From positions 248,001 to 312,000 of the forward strand of contig LR877163.1 in NCBI GenBank assembly GCA_903995115.1: DNA of 64,000 bases, given 5' to 3'. The DNA is from Angomonas deanei. Lineage: Eukaryota; Euglenozoa; Kinetoplastea; Trypanosomatida; Trypanosomatidae. The stretch's first letter is position 1; the number at the start of each line of letters is the position of its first letter. Below, one piece after another: positions 30,379-40,736 of this stretch. The translations under genes and the position numbers were made by a program. The notes below the pieces were generated by a model. It was not told where the DNA came from, made no database searches, and was given only the letters and a program-made list of their open reading frames with translations.

Positions 30379-30698
30379 TAATAATAATAATAAAATATTA
30401 TTTTTATAAAAATCAAAAAAATCAAAAAAAATATTTATTATACACATATATTTATAATTTTTTGTATCTTCTCTGTATTCTTATATTTTTATATAATGTA
30501 AATTATTGTTTGAAAAAAAATGTACTTTAGAGAAAAAAAAAATGTGATTGTATTCTATATCAAAAACATAAATAAATAATTGATATTTTTTTCTACAATT
30601 ATAAATAAAAATGCATTTCTTCATTTATTTCTCTCTTTTTTTTTTTTTAAAGTTCAAAACACTAAAAAAAAAAAAAAAAACTCATCTTTTTTTTAAAA
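30379..30698. other. AT-rich intergenic spacer
   Basis: TATA-like runs and homopolymers without a gene; TTTAAAG after a T13 tract (AG at 30651-30652) is the likely acceptor for the CAP gene. Confidence 0.6.
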
Positions 30699-32142
30699 AT
30701 GGATAATTTATTCAAAACTTTTTCACAAACGGAAAAAGAAATTGTCAATACGATTATCCTCGAAAACGACAATGAAAAAGAAAACAGTAATTTTTTATTA
30801 TTATTAGAAAAATGGAATCAGGCGTTGCAAAATTTTAAAATTTTCATCCAAGAAACCGTTCCGCAGCACGAAAAACCGAAACATGTCAGCGACTTGGACG
30901 AAAATAATAATAAAAATGAAAAAAATAAAAATACTAATATTTCTTTTTCTGGAGTTTTACAACCCGTCATGACGATGGCAGACGTTTCCATCGACTCCAA
31001 TAATCATTATCCTTTATTGCTACAAGCGTTGCAAGAAGGGGCGGCCGTGTTTTTATTTGTGATGGAAAATTATGAAAATCAGCAATATAAAATGATTTTA
31101 AAGTATATCAAAAATGTAGAAGAAAAGGTGGCGGCGATACTTTCCGAAAATGAGAAAAAACATAAAAATATGAAATCCATTCACGTCGCTTTGTTAAATC
31201 ATTTACATTCGTTTTATGTATTGGCCGAAACGGAAAAGTACCACGAAAAAGATTTACCGTGGGGCACCAAGATCATAAAAAATAATAATAATAATATTGC
31301 GTCGTCTTTTTCGCTCACGCCAACGAGTTCCGTCGATTCCATTTCCAAAAAAAGTAAAAAACGATTGCGAAACCCAAAAGACATTGACGTGAACGATTAT
31401 ATTCAAAATATTTTAATGATCGCCCGTCAGGTGGAAAGTACAACGTTAATTAATTTAACGGAATTGTTTATCCATGTCGTGAAACAATACAACAAGACGT
31501 TGGAGAATATTCGTCACACCGATTTGGCGCATTTGTTTTCGAAAAATAATAATTTATACAATTCTGAAAATAATAATAATAATAATAATGAAAATAAAAG
31601 AATTGAAAAAGATGCGTTAAACGCTTTTTTTTCCTCCCTGAATGGTGCGATAAATAATTTAATTCATTATTCCGAAAAAGTGGCGGCAGAAAAGGAATAT
31701 ATGCGGCATCACGCCCACGTCGTCAGCGACGCCGCAGAGTTGTTTACCTGGGTTTGTTTTTTTAATAATAATAATAATATTAATATTAACGTAGCGGAGC
31801 TCATGAACGAACGGTATGCCGAGGTGGAGTATAATTTAAATAAAGTCATTGCCGCTAGCCAATCTCGCTTAACGTCCCTACAAGAAGAGAAAAAATGAAA
31901 TTTTAAAAAATGAAGCAACTTCTCCAGAAATAAAAGAGTCTACCGTACGCGATATCACCATTCATCAAAATAAAACAAAATTGACGATCGATTGGGCCAA
32001 AAATATTCGCGAAGAATTACAAAAATTATTATTATTTATTCGGTTTCGGTATCCGGAAGGCGCCCCGTGGGGAGAAATGATCGAGGAGGAGGGCGAGTTT
32101 GATTTATACAAATCGGAAACTAATAAAAATGAAAAAACGGAA

Positions 32143-32176
<34 letters not shown>

Positions 32177-32937
32177 TTGTGAGAGCTGTCGCTCCTCCTC
32201 CGCCGCCACCACCGCCACCGCCACCGGTAAATGAAAATAATAATAATAATGAAAATATAGGCAATCATATAAATAATATGTTTAATGAAATTAACGCGAA
32301 GGGCGATGCTATTACGAAAATGTTACGTCACGTCAGCAAAGAGGAAAAAATAAAAAGTAAAGAAGAAAATGAAAAAAAAGAAGTGGTGAGATTTGTCAAA
32401 AAAAATGTGCATTACGATTACATTCCGGAACGGAACAACGACGCAATATTTATCGGCATGAAGGACAATAATAAAAAAAAAGTTTATTTTAATAATATTC
32501 AAAAATTTGAAGATATTCAGACCAGTTCGAATAATAATAAAAATGTATTGATCGATGAAGATACGGCGCTGGAGTTGGCCTCGCTACGCCAAGACATCAT
32601 CGCCAATAATACATTTTTAAATAATGAAAATAATAACGAAAATGAAAATAATAATGAAGGTCCCATAAAATTATTATTAAACGAAAACATGATCGATCAG
32701 CAATCCACGTTAATTCTTTCCAACTGTTTTCGTTTGCATGTAATCATTCCGAAAAAAATCAATAATATTATTTTACTCAATTGCGCGTACGTCAATGTGG
32801 AAGTGACGGCGACGGTGGGACCGGTGGAGGCGACAAAACTCATCAAATCAAATTTGCTAATTTCTGATTTTATTCCGAACTTAATTTTAGACAAGTGTAC
32901 CGGCGTGACGATTTATTTTTCCAACGATGAAAATGAA

Positions 32938-32993
<56 letters not shown>

Positions 32994-33159
32994 GAATAAG
33001 TTTTTGGAAACGCAAATCGTGTCGACGACGTCGCGGGATATAAATATTTCCGTCCCAGAAAAAGATGATTTTACAGAAATTTTAATTCCATCTCAGTTTA
33101 TTAGCAAAATTGAAAACGATTCGGTGAAAACGGAAGAAGTGAAACTAAATTCGGATTAA
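30699..33159 (+). CDS. CAP: Cyclase-associated protein (CAP/Srv2) homologue
   Basis: About 820 codons from the ATG at 30699, with one frame change at an A6 run (31890-31895) that one extra A explains. The N-terminal part has the helical CAP fold (PLLLQALQEGAAVFLFVMEN, LHSFYVLAETEKYHEKDLPWG and FRYPEGAPWGEM). A proline stretch of about eleven residues (nt 32194-32226) is followed by GDAITKMLRHVSKEEK, like the segment before and within the CAP WH2 region. The C-terminal CARP beta-helix ends with the typical ETQIVSTTSRDINISVPE and EILIPSQFISK. CAP recycles cofilin-bound actin by recharging monomers with ATP. Asn tracts, the longest at 32938-32990, are inserted between strands. The family call rests on order of domains and several motifs. 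Confidence 0.85.
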
Positions 33160-33612
33160 ATCATAAAAAATAAAATATTTTTATATTTTAGAAGAAATAT
33201 AAAAAAAAAATAGAAGTTTTTTTTTTTTTTTGGCGTTTTTGTGTTGAAAAAAAGTGATTTTGATGTGAAATTTTTGAGTTGTGTTGATTTTTATATATAT
33301 ACTTTTATCATTGTTATTCTTCCTCCGATTTTTTATTTTTGTGTGTATAAAAAATATATATTAATCAAAGAAAGAAATAATAATATATAAACAAAAAACA
33401 CATAAAATAAATAAAATTATGTAAATAATATTAAAAACGATCTGAGAGTTTTCATGTAAAAAAAGAAAAAAGAAAAATATTTTTTATATTATTGCTCGAA
33501 CAACAAAACAAAAATGAAACGTTGACATCATTTTTCATTAATTTTTCTCTCTCTTTTTATTCTTTTTTAAAGCAGAATAAGATAAAAATAAAAATTATAC
33601 TATTTTATTTTT
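33160..33612. other. AT-rich intergenic spacer
   Basis: No coding frame. A CTCTCTCTTTTT tract and AAAGCAG (AG at 33574-33575) lie 38 bases before the next start. Confidence 0.6.
33541..33575 (+). promoter_or_regulatory. Probable trans-splice acceptor
   Basis: C/T tract ending in TTAAAGCAG upstream of the ATG at 33613; the same AAAGCAG ending as at the HGPRT gene. Confidence 0.55.
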
Positions 33613-35184
33613 ATGGAAAGTGTTTTACATATTTTAATCGATGAAAATATTTCACTTCCACTCACAGAAAAATTATTAAACAATGAAAATAATAATAACA
33701 AAAATTCATTTTTAGAGTTAAAATATACAAAAACAAAATTATATCGAAATAAAAATTCCGTCGCCCAGTCGATAATTTTTATTACCGAAATAAAAGGAAA
33801 TTATACGTTTGAAAATAATAATAATATTAAAAATGAAAATAATAATAATTTAGATTTAGATAAAATAGAAAAAATCAATATTTTTGAAAATTCGGTCAAA
33901 AATATAAAAGAAAATATTATTTCCGTGATTCACGTTTTGTTATTGTTCGATCATAGTCAAATAAAACAATTCAATAACGAAATAAAAAATAAAAAAATAA
34001 TAATAATGAAAATGAAAATAATAATTTATTTTTAGATTATATTAATTCCGTTTTAGAAAACATTTCTCACTTTGAAGGAAATCTTTTTTCTAATAATCAT
34101 CATCAAAATAAAACTATAAAACTACATTTTTTAATTTCTCCCAATGCCATCGAAAATAATAATAATAATAATAATAATATAACACAAAAAGAATTTTCAA
34201 CTTTTTTTTCACCATTATTATTTTTTCAAATGATAAATAAAAATAATAAGAATCATACGATAAAAATAGGATTTTGCCAACATTGTAATAATTTTGAAAA
34301 TACATTAAAAATTATTTTTTCATTTGGAAATAAAATTTTAAATGAATTAAATCGATTTTTCATGTGCGAAAATAGAATTTTAAATCATAATAATAATAAT
34401 AATAACAATAATAATAATAATTTTTCAGATTTTTTATTTGTTTTGGGCGAAGATTCGAATTTACTTCAAAAGTTAAATGTTTCATTTTTGGACGCGCATA
34501 AAAATAAAAATAATGAAAATAAATACAAAAAACGAAAAGTCGAGGCCGAAAATTTCAGAGATTTGTATAAAAGTTTTTTACAAGAAATAAATTTTTTTTC
34601 CGAACGAAAAACAAATTTAGTCATGCAACAATTCCCTACGATTCAGCATTTAATCGAATTTATGAAAAATAATCAAAATAAGAATAATTTTCAAAATGAA
34701 AATAAAAATAAAAAAAATAAAAATCATAATTTTTTAGTGTCCGATTACGGCGAAGATCGAAAAACGAATGTGATGGATGATAATATGATAAACGCATTTT
34801 GTAAAGATTATTTTACATTTTTAGATAATGAAAATAACGAAAATAATAATGAAGATAGTGTGAAAAGATTTTCAGATCTTATTTTTAATACGGTGACGAG
34901 TCAAAATAATAATAATAATAATAAAAATGAAAGTTATGATAATAATGAAAATGAAAATTATAATGAAGAAGATAATAATAATAATACGTTTGAAAATAAT
35001 AATGACGAGGATAATTATTATTTTTCAGAAAATTTTGACTTTCCAGGAAAGTGAAAATAATAATAATAATAATGAATCCTATCACACTCATGAAAATAAC
35101 AAAAACGATGAAAATTCTAATAATAATAATTTAGAATTAGACTCTGATGTGGTGGTGGAAGGAGATTATTATATTATATCATAA
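33613..35184 (+). CDS. Asn-rich protein of unknown function, broken frame
   Basis: About 523 codons from the ATG at 33613 (MESVLHILIDENISLPLTEK) to TAA at 35184, with frame changes at an A7 run (33991-33997, one base short) and near 35046 (one base extra). Ordered parts include alternating hydrophobic strands early on (SIIFITEIKGNYTF, IISVIHVLLLFDHSQI), IKIGFCQHCNNFENTLKIIFSF, and FSDFLFVLGEDSNLLQKLNVSFLDAH. A helical segment with NLVMQQFPTIQHLIEFM is faintly like a helix-hairpin-helix of nuclease families, but too weak to name. The C-terminus is acidic and Asn-rich, ending VVVEGDYYIIS. No confident family. Confidence 0.5.
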
Positions 35185-35282
35185 AACACAGAAAAAAAAA
35201 AAAAATAATCATCAAAAAAAAAATATTTTCATTTTTATTTATTTATTTATTATTTTTGTAGTTTTATTACCCTAATTTTGCT

Positions 35283-35328
35283 TTTCTTATTCTTTCTCTC
35301 TTTCTCTTTTTTCTTTTTTATATTTTAG
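35283..35328 (+). promoter_or_regulatory. Probable trans-splice acceptor
   Basis: Long C/T tract ending TATTTTAG, 37 bases before the ATG at 35365. Confidence 0.55.
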
Positions 35329-35364
35329 TGTTTCAAATATTATTAAAATAATTAAAAAAAAAAA

Positions 35365-36393
35365 ATGTCCAAACCACAAAAACGAATTGCATTTTTCGAA
35401 GTTTTGGAAGAAAAATACCCAAAACAGAAAAATAACATTCAAACTGCCGAAAAAATATCGATTCAATTGTACAAATTTTTTATTTCTCTGATTCCGATTT
35501 TTTCATTGATTTTTGAAAAATTAAAGTTATTCAAAAAAAATGTGTTGGATAAATATAATTTGAAAGAATATATTCCATTATTTTTGGGATTTTCAATGAC
35601 CTTTTTCGGTGGTTTTTTTCTAATGACAATTACCGTTCTGGAAACGCTGAGACTCGTCTGTTGGGAAGACGTAAAAGAAAACGTAAAAATACTGAAAGAA
35701 AATTATATAATCGCGAAACGAGAAAATGAAAAAGATAACGCACTGGACGAAGACGGCAACGGCATCGCGGACGTTTTGGAAATCGACAATCAAACGGAAC
35801 TCATTTTACGAAAAATAAAAGTGTTAATGAAAAGTATTAACCGAGAGCAAGTGGAGAAATCATTACGACTCTTATCGTCGGCCATTCTTTCCGTGATTGC
35901 CACGCTAAAAGTCAAAAGTGCGCGCACGTTGACGTTATCGGCGTCGATTGCGAACTTGTGTCATCAATACATCCCACTGGATGAAATTTTAATAAATCTC
36001 GGAAAAAATCAAACCAAATTTTCGTTTGCCGAGTACGAAAAGTTTGTCCCGCTCGCAGAAAAATTTATTTTTCATGTCTTTTCCTTTTTTCTGGCGTCCA
36101 TGTTATCGAATATTATCACCACGTTGCATTGTTGTGCGGCGGGCGCCTTTCTTCTGGTGTCGTACGCCCTTCACATCGCAAAAGAAAAACATTTACTCGA
36201 GGATGGACTCACGATAAAAAGTGAAAAAACGAAAATTTTAATTTTAATCGTCACGGCGGTCGGTTTTTTGTTTCAAATGAGCTCGATGGAAAGCGGATTG
36301 CCGTTTCCGTTTTCGATTTTATTATTGCCGTTAATTATTATAGAGAAATTTTTGGGATTTGCGGTGAATGTATTGTTGGCCGTTCCTGCGTAA
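35365..36393 (+). CDS. Polytopic membrane protein with a DxDGxGxxD motif
   Basis: A 342-residue protein with an intact frame and no Asn tracts, unlike its neighbours. Hydrophobic segments are at about residues 39-52, 70-94 (with FFGGFFLMTITVLETL), 235-265, 288-302 and 312-340. Between the second and third lies a soluble part with DEDGNGIADV (nt 35746-35775), an EF-hand-loop-like acidic motif, then a helical region RKIKVLMKSINREQVEKSL. I recall similar 'FGGxF' plus 'DxDGxGxADV' membrane proteins in other protists, of unknown function, but cannot name a family. Calcium binding and organelle location are speculative. Start at the ATG at 35365 after an A-rich leader. Confidence 0.7.
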   Translation: MSKPQKRIAFFEVLEEKYPKQKNNIQTAEKISIQLYKFFISLIPIFSLIFEKLKLFKKNVLDKYNLKEYIPLFLGFSMTFFGGFFLMTITVLETLRLVCWEDVKENVKILKENYIIAKRENEKDNALDEDGNGIADVLEIDNQTELILRKIKVLMKSINREQVEKSLRLLSSAILSVIATLKVKSARTLTLSASIANLCHQYIPLDEILINLGKNQTKFSFAEYEKFVPLAEKFIFHVFSFFLASMLSNIITTLHCCAAGAFLLVSYALHIAKEKHLLEDGLTIKSEKTKILILIVTAVGFLFQMSSMESGLPFPFSILLLPLIIIEKFLGFAVNVLLAVPA

Positions 36394-36925
36394 AAAAAAA
36401 AAAATAATGAAAAAAATGAAAAAAAAAATAACATTTCAGATTTTTTTTCTTTTTTGCTTTTTTATTATTTTTATATTTATATGGTAGAATAATAATAATA
36501 TAAATAAATAAATAAAGGAGCAAAGTGTGCTTTTTTTTTTTTTTTGACTTTATATATATTTAAGTATGATACTTTTTTTAGTTTTATTATTATTTTTCTG
36601 TTTTTCTTAAAACAATGAAATTTTTATGTTCTTTTTTTTTTTTTTGTTTCAACGCATATAAACAAAAAAGAAAACGAGAATCATAAAAATTTTCAAAAGG
36701 AAAATAAATAAAATGAAAAAAAAAAAAAGGACGTACACGCAATAATAATAAATACTAATGAACAAAAAAATAAAAATCACATAAAAAGTTTTTTTTTCTG
36801 AATTTCGTGTTTTAGAATTAAATGAAATAAAAATATATATCTACTTTCCTTTTTCTTTCTTATTTAGTGTTCTAAAAAAAAAAAAAAGATTATATTAAAA
36901 AAATAAATAAAATTAAAATTAAAAA
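36394..36925. other. AT-rich intergenic spacer
   Basis: Homopolymers and AAT/ATA runs only, with the acceptor tract TTTCTTTCTTATTTAG (AG at 36866-36867) near the right end. Confidence 0.6.
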
Positions 36926-38490
36926 ATGGAAATAAAACCGTTATTAGGGGCCTTCGATGGTTTTATGAACAGTCGCGTCAATAATTTAACGTCGGAAACG
37001 AAAATAGGCGGTACCGCCACTTACCTTCCGCAATTATTTAAAAATAAGGAAAATGAAAATAATAATAATAATGAAAAAAATGAAAATAATAAAATTCATT
37101 CGTGTAACAAAATTGTCGAGGCGATTGCGAATTCAGAAAATAATAATAATAATGAAAAAAATAAAAATGTAGAAAATATTGAAAAATTGCTAATTTGCCA
37201 TTATTGCGGGGAGCCGCTGTGGCTACTGACCCAGGCGTACTGCCCTCTTCCAGAACATAAAGAATACGTCGAAAAAATGAAAAAGGAAGCAAAACAAAAA
37301 TTAAACGAAAAGGAAAAAAAATTAGAAAATAATAATGAAAAAGATGTGTTTCATGCGTTTACCGCCGATGAGGAGGTCGATGTCGAATGTATCGGAGAAT
37401 ATTCCGAAAATAATAAAAATAATAATTATAATAATTATTTTAATAACAAACATCACCGGATGCTGTACATTTTCGTGTGTAATACATCCACCTGCACCCG
37501 TCGGTTTATCAATAATAATAACTTACAGAATATTCACTTTTCTAAAAATAATAATAATGAAATCAATGCGGAAAATAATAGTTTTTTAGCGTTTACCGTT
37601 CAGATCGACGACGACGATGAGGAAGCGTTAAAAGAATTTTATAATAATAATAATAATAATAATGAAGAAGACGATATTATAGAAATGAATCCACTTTCCC
37701 CGGAAGAAATTATAAAAGACGCAAAAAATACAATTTTAGTCGAATCCAAAAATAAAAATAATAATCATTTTTGCGTGTTTCCGCCTTGTCATGTGCTAAT
37801 CGAGGAAGAACCGGAAAATGCGGTCGTGCAGGACACCACCGACTTGGAAACGGAAATTATCAAACGAAACGTGGAAAAATTTAAATTAAACGAGGAAAAA
37901 CAAAAATTAAAACAAGAACAAAAAGAAAATAATAAATTAATAATAATTCCGATAGCAGTGACGACGAAAATGAAAATGAAAATGAAATGCAAAGAAACGA
38001 TTTAGAGGAATTAGAAACTGCCTTCGATCTTTCTGAAAAATCTTCCGAATATTATTTTGAAAAATTCCGAAAACGACTGGCGCGACTGCCCTCGCAGGTG
38101 ATCCGTTATTATCCATTGTTGTCCTTGGAAGAAAAAAAAAAGTTAACCAGAGCGGAAAAAAAATTGCTGAAGCCTATTTTCATGAATCCTCCGCTCGTCG
38201 AGCGTTGTTTTTCCGTCATCCCGTGCTGCCCACACTGCGGCGGCCCCCAGCGCGTTGAACTTCAAGTCTTACCTACGATATTATATTATTTATTTCAAAA
38301 TAATCATGAAAATAATGAAAATAATCGAAACGGATGCGATTTCGGTGTAATTAATGTTTACACGTGTGAAAAAAATTGTTTACGGCATGAGAAGGGATTA
38401 ATTCTCAATCGTGAAGTATTACTGGTGGAACCACCGCCCTCCAGCGAGATGGACGAGGCGATCATGAAGTCCGTCTCCTCGGATGGGTAG
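36926..38490 (+). CDS. PDCD2/TSR4-family protein
   Basis: About 520 codons from the ATG at 36926 to TAG at 38490, with one frame change near 37945 (one base short, in an AAT/A-rich stretch). The N-terminal half has the zinc-type CHYCGEPLWLLTQAYCPLP and RMLYIFVCNTSTCTRR of PDCD2. The C-terminal half has RYYPLLSLEEKKKL, CCPHCGGPQRVELQVLPTILYYL and FGVINVYTCEKNCL, matching the PDCD2 C-terminal domain. Yeast TSR4 and metazoan PDCD2 are dedicated chaperones of ribosomal protein uS5 (Rps2) during 40S assembly; that role is inferred from the family. Asn-rich and Glu/Lys-rich inserts make it longer than the usual 350-400 residues. The domain pair shows the two pieces belong to one gene. Confidence 0.85.
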
Positions 38491-38565
38491 TAAGAATAAT
38501 AATAAAGAATAATTAATTTGATTTTATTTTCATTTTTGAGTTTTGTGTTTTTTTTTGCTTTTAGT

Positions 38566-38602
38566 TTTACTTTTTTCTTTCCCCCTTTTTTTTTTTGTTT
38601 AG
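38566..38602 (+). promoter_or_regulatory. Probable trans-splice acceptor
   Basis: C/T tract with a T12 run, then GTTTAG, 61 bases before the ATG at 38664. An open frame extends upstream through this tract, which argues against using an earlier start. Confidence 0.5.
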
Positions 38603-38663
38603 TGACAGAAGGAAAGAAAAAAAAAAAAGATATATATGCAATAATAATAATAAAAATAAATTT

Positions 38664-38774
38664 ATGTTTCGTCGAAATTTTTTTCGATTTTTGATCAAAC
38701 ATGAAAAAAAGGAGGTCATTCCCATTTCCTCTTCTCCATTCTTTTATACCCCTATCACTACTCGGAGACCGATA

Positions 38775-38815
<41 letters not shown>

Positions 38816-40430
38816 AAATAATAATAATAATGAAAATAATGAAAATTTCGGTGTATTTGCGACGAAAGATATCAAAAAATATACCCCAATTGAAATTATT
38901 CCTCAAATGACGTTTTCAAAATTTGAAAATAATAAAAATAATGAAAATTTTATTAACTTGCCGCCATATATTTTAAATATTGCGTTTATGCCACAAAAAA
39001 GTATTTCCGTCGAACGTTTTTTTGCGCTTCGATTTCAATTCTATCATTTTCAGTATTTACATATTTTTAACGAAAAAGGATTTTATTTAGTGTTACCTTC
39101 GTTTTTATTTCCGAAAAGTTTCGAAATATTAAATCATCATCATAAAAATGAAAATAATCATAATCAAAATAATTTAGTGGACGAATGGATGCAGAAACAC
39201 GACGTACGCTATGCGCAACAATATGAAAAATTAATCAACCCTAAAAATATTAAAAATAATAATAATAATAATAATAGTTTTGAAGATGAAAATGAATTAT
39301 CGGAGGACGATTTGGAAAAAATCGCGTTAGAAGAAGCACAAAAAAATGAAAATCACAATGACGAAGAAAACGAAGAAGAAAATGATGAAAATCAAAACTT
39401 GGATTTGAAAAAAATAAATATTAAAAATAAAAAAATAGAAATTCATATTCCAGCGTTACCCGAATCGCATTTATTTTCAATCCGAGATGCCTCTCCTTTC
39501 CCACTACCACCGCCAGACGATGTCACCAACTATCATTACTGGAAGGAACACAAAATGAGAATGAATTTATACAATCATCAAAATTTTGATAGCGTGGAAA
39601 ATAAAAAAGAAGAAAAATTATTGTTTATGAAAGAATGGATACAATCGATGCAATATAAATCACCAGACGATTATTTATCGGATAATAATGAAAATAAAAA
39701 TGATTTTATTTTACGAGGAGAAAAACTATTTGAAGATTTTTCTCATCAACCCAACTGTATTTTAAAAATAACCAATGAAAAACATAAAAATAAAAATAAT
39801 AATGTATTAACGTTAATTCCGATTCGTGATTTAAAAAAAGGCGAAGAATTATTGCTACACTACGGACGAGAGTGGTGGACGAATCGTCTTCTCAGTCTTG
39901 TATTTTTAGCGGACCCGAAAAATAAAAATAATAATAATGAAAAAAATGAAAATAGCGAAGATGCATTTTTGAAAAATGTACGCTGGATTGAGGAATTATT
40001 TCGAGAACGAGAGACCGACCAGTGGATACCGTTTCCTCAACTTTTACCACTTCCGACAAAATCTAAAAAAAATATGAAAAAAAATAATAATAATAATAAG
40101 AAATATGATTTGTATAATAAAAGCACGGATAAGAGAGCGACCGATGAAGAAGTATTAATTTATGTGATTCGAAAAACGTGTTTGAATGAAGATTTTTTCA
40201 CACAGCTGTGTTTTGGCGAATTATCCGAAAATAATAAGGAAGAACATGAAAATATGTATGTGCCGTCTTTTTTTGACTTGTACGACCCGAAAAAAGAAAT
40301 TTCGATCAAAAAACTACGAAAATTTTTAATAAATTATGAAATGGGCCTTTCCAACGACGAGTTTCGTGTCCAGTCGGATAATTATGTATTTGAGGAGGAA
40401 GAAGAAAGTGAGGAAACTTTTTCGGTTTAA
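38664..40430 (+). CDS. SET-domain protein with Asn-rich inserts
   Basis: A 588-residue protein with an intact frame. The start is the ATG at 38664 (MFRRNFFRFLIKH), a basic, hydrophobic N-terminus that could be a mitochondrial presequence. After a (AAT)n-coded Asn tract come the parts of a split SET domain: NFGVFATKDIKKYTPIEI (nt 38846-38899), FSHQPNCILKI (nt 39738-39770, the NHxxxPN-type motif with Ser in place of the first Asn) and LIPIRDLKKGEELLLHYG (nt 39815-39868, the GEEL..xYG end). The long middle insert (nt 39130-39700) contains acidic and Asn-rich sequence where RuBisCO-methyltransferase-like SET proteins carry an insert. It is probably a protein lysine methyltransferase; the substrate is unknown. 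A post-SET-type Cys cluster is not visible. Confidence 0.74.
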
Positions 40431-40736
40431 TTTTTTTTTTTTGTTTAATTATTCACATATATAAATAATAATAATAATAATAAAAACTAAAATGAATGAT
40501 TTCTTTTTTATTTTTTATTTGTTCTGCGGAAAAAGATAGAAAGAGACGGATACATCATTCTCTTTTTTTCCCCCTCTCAAAAGTAGAACAATAGAAAAAA
40601 AAAACTCTTTTTTTTTTATTCCTAGTAGCATACTGAAAAAAAGAAAAGAAAAGACAAAAAAAAAAAGTCCAAACAAACAAACAAACCAACTTTTTTTTTT
40701 TTTTTCATTCTTCATTTTTCAGAAAAATAGTAATCA
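40431..40736. other. Spacer before IFT172
   Basis: A/T-rich with repeated AAACAAAC near 40670, then the acceptor tract listed separately. No gene seen. Confidence 0.6.
40691..40722 (+). promoter_or_regulatory. Probable trans-splice acceptor
   Basis: T15 run, CATTCTTCATTTTTCAG, then a 14-base leader to the IFT172 start at 40737; a textbook kinetoplastid layout. Confidence 0.65.

Noticed and set aside
34600-34680. A helix-hairpin-helix of an EME1/MUS81-type nuclease in the unknown gene at 33613
   Set aside because: Only a short segment (NLVMQQFPTIQHLIEFM) is suggestive and no nuclease motif is visible, so naming it would be over-reading.
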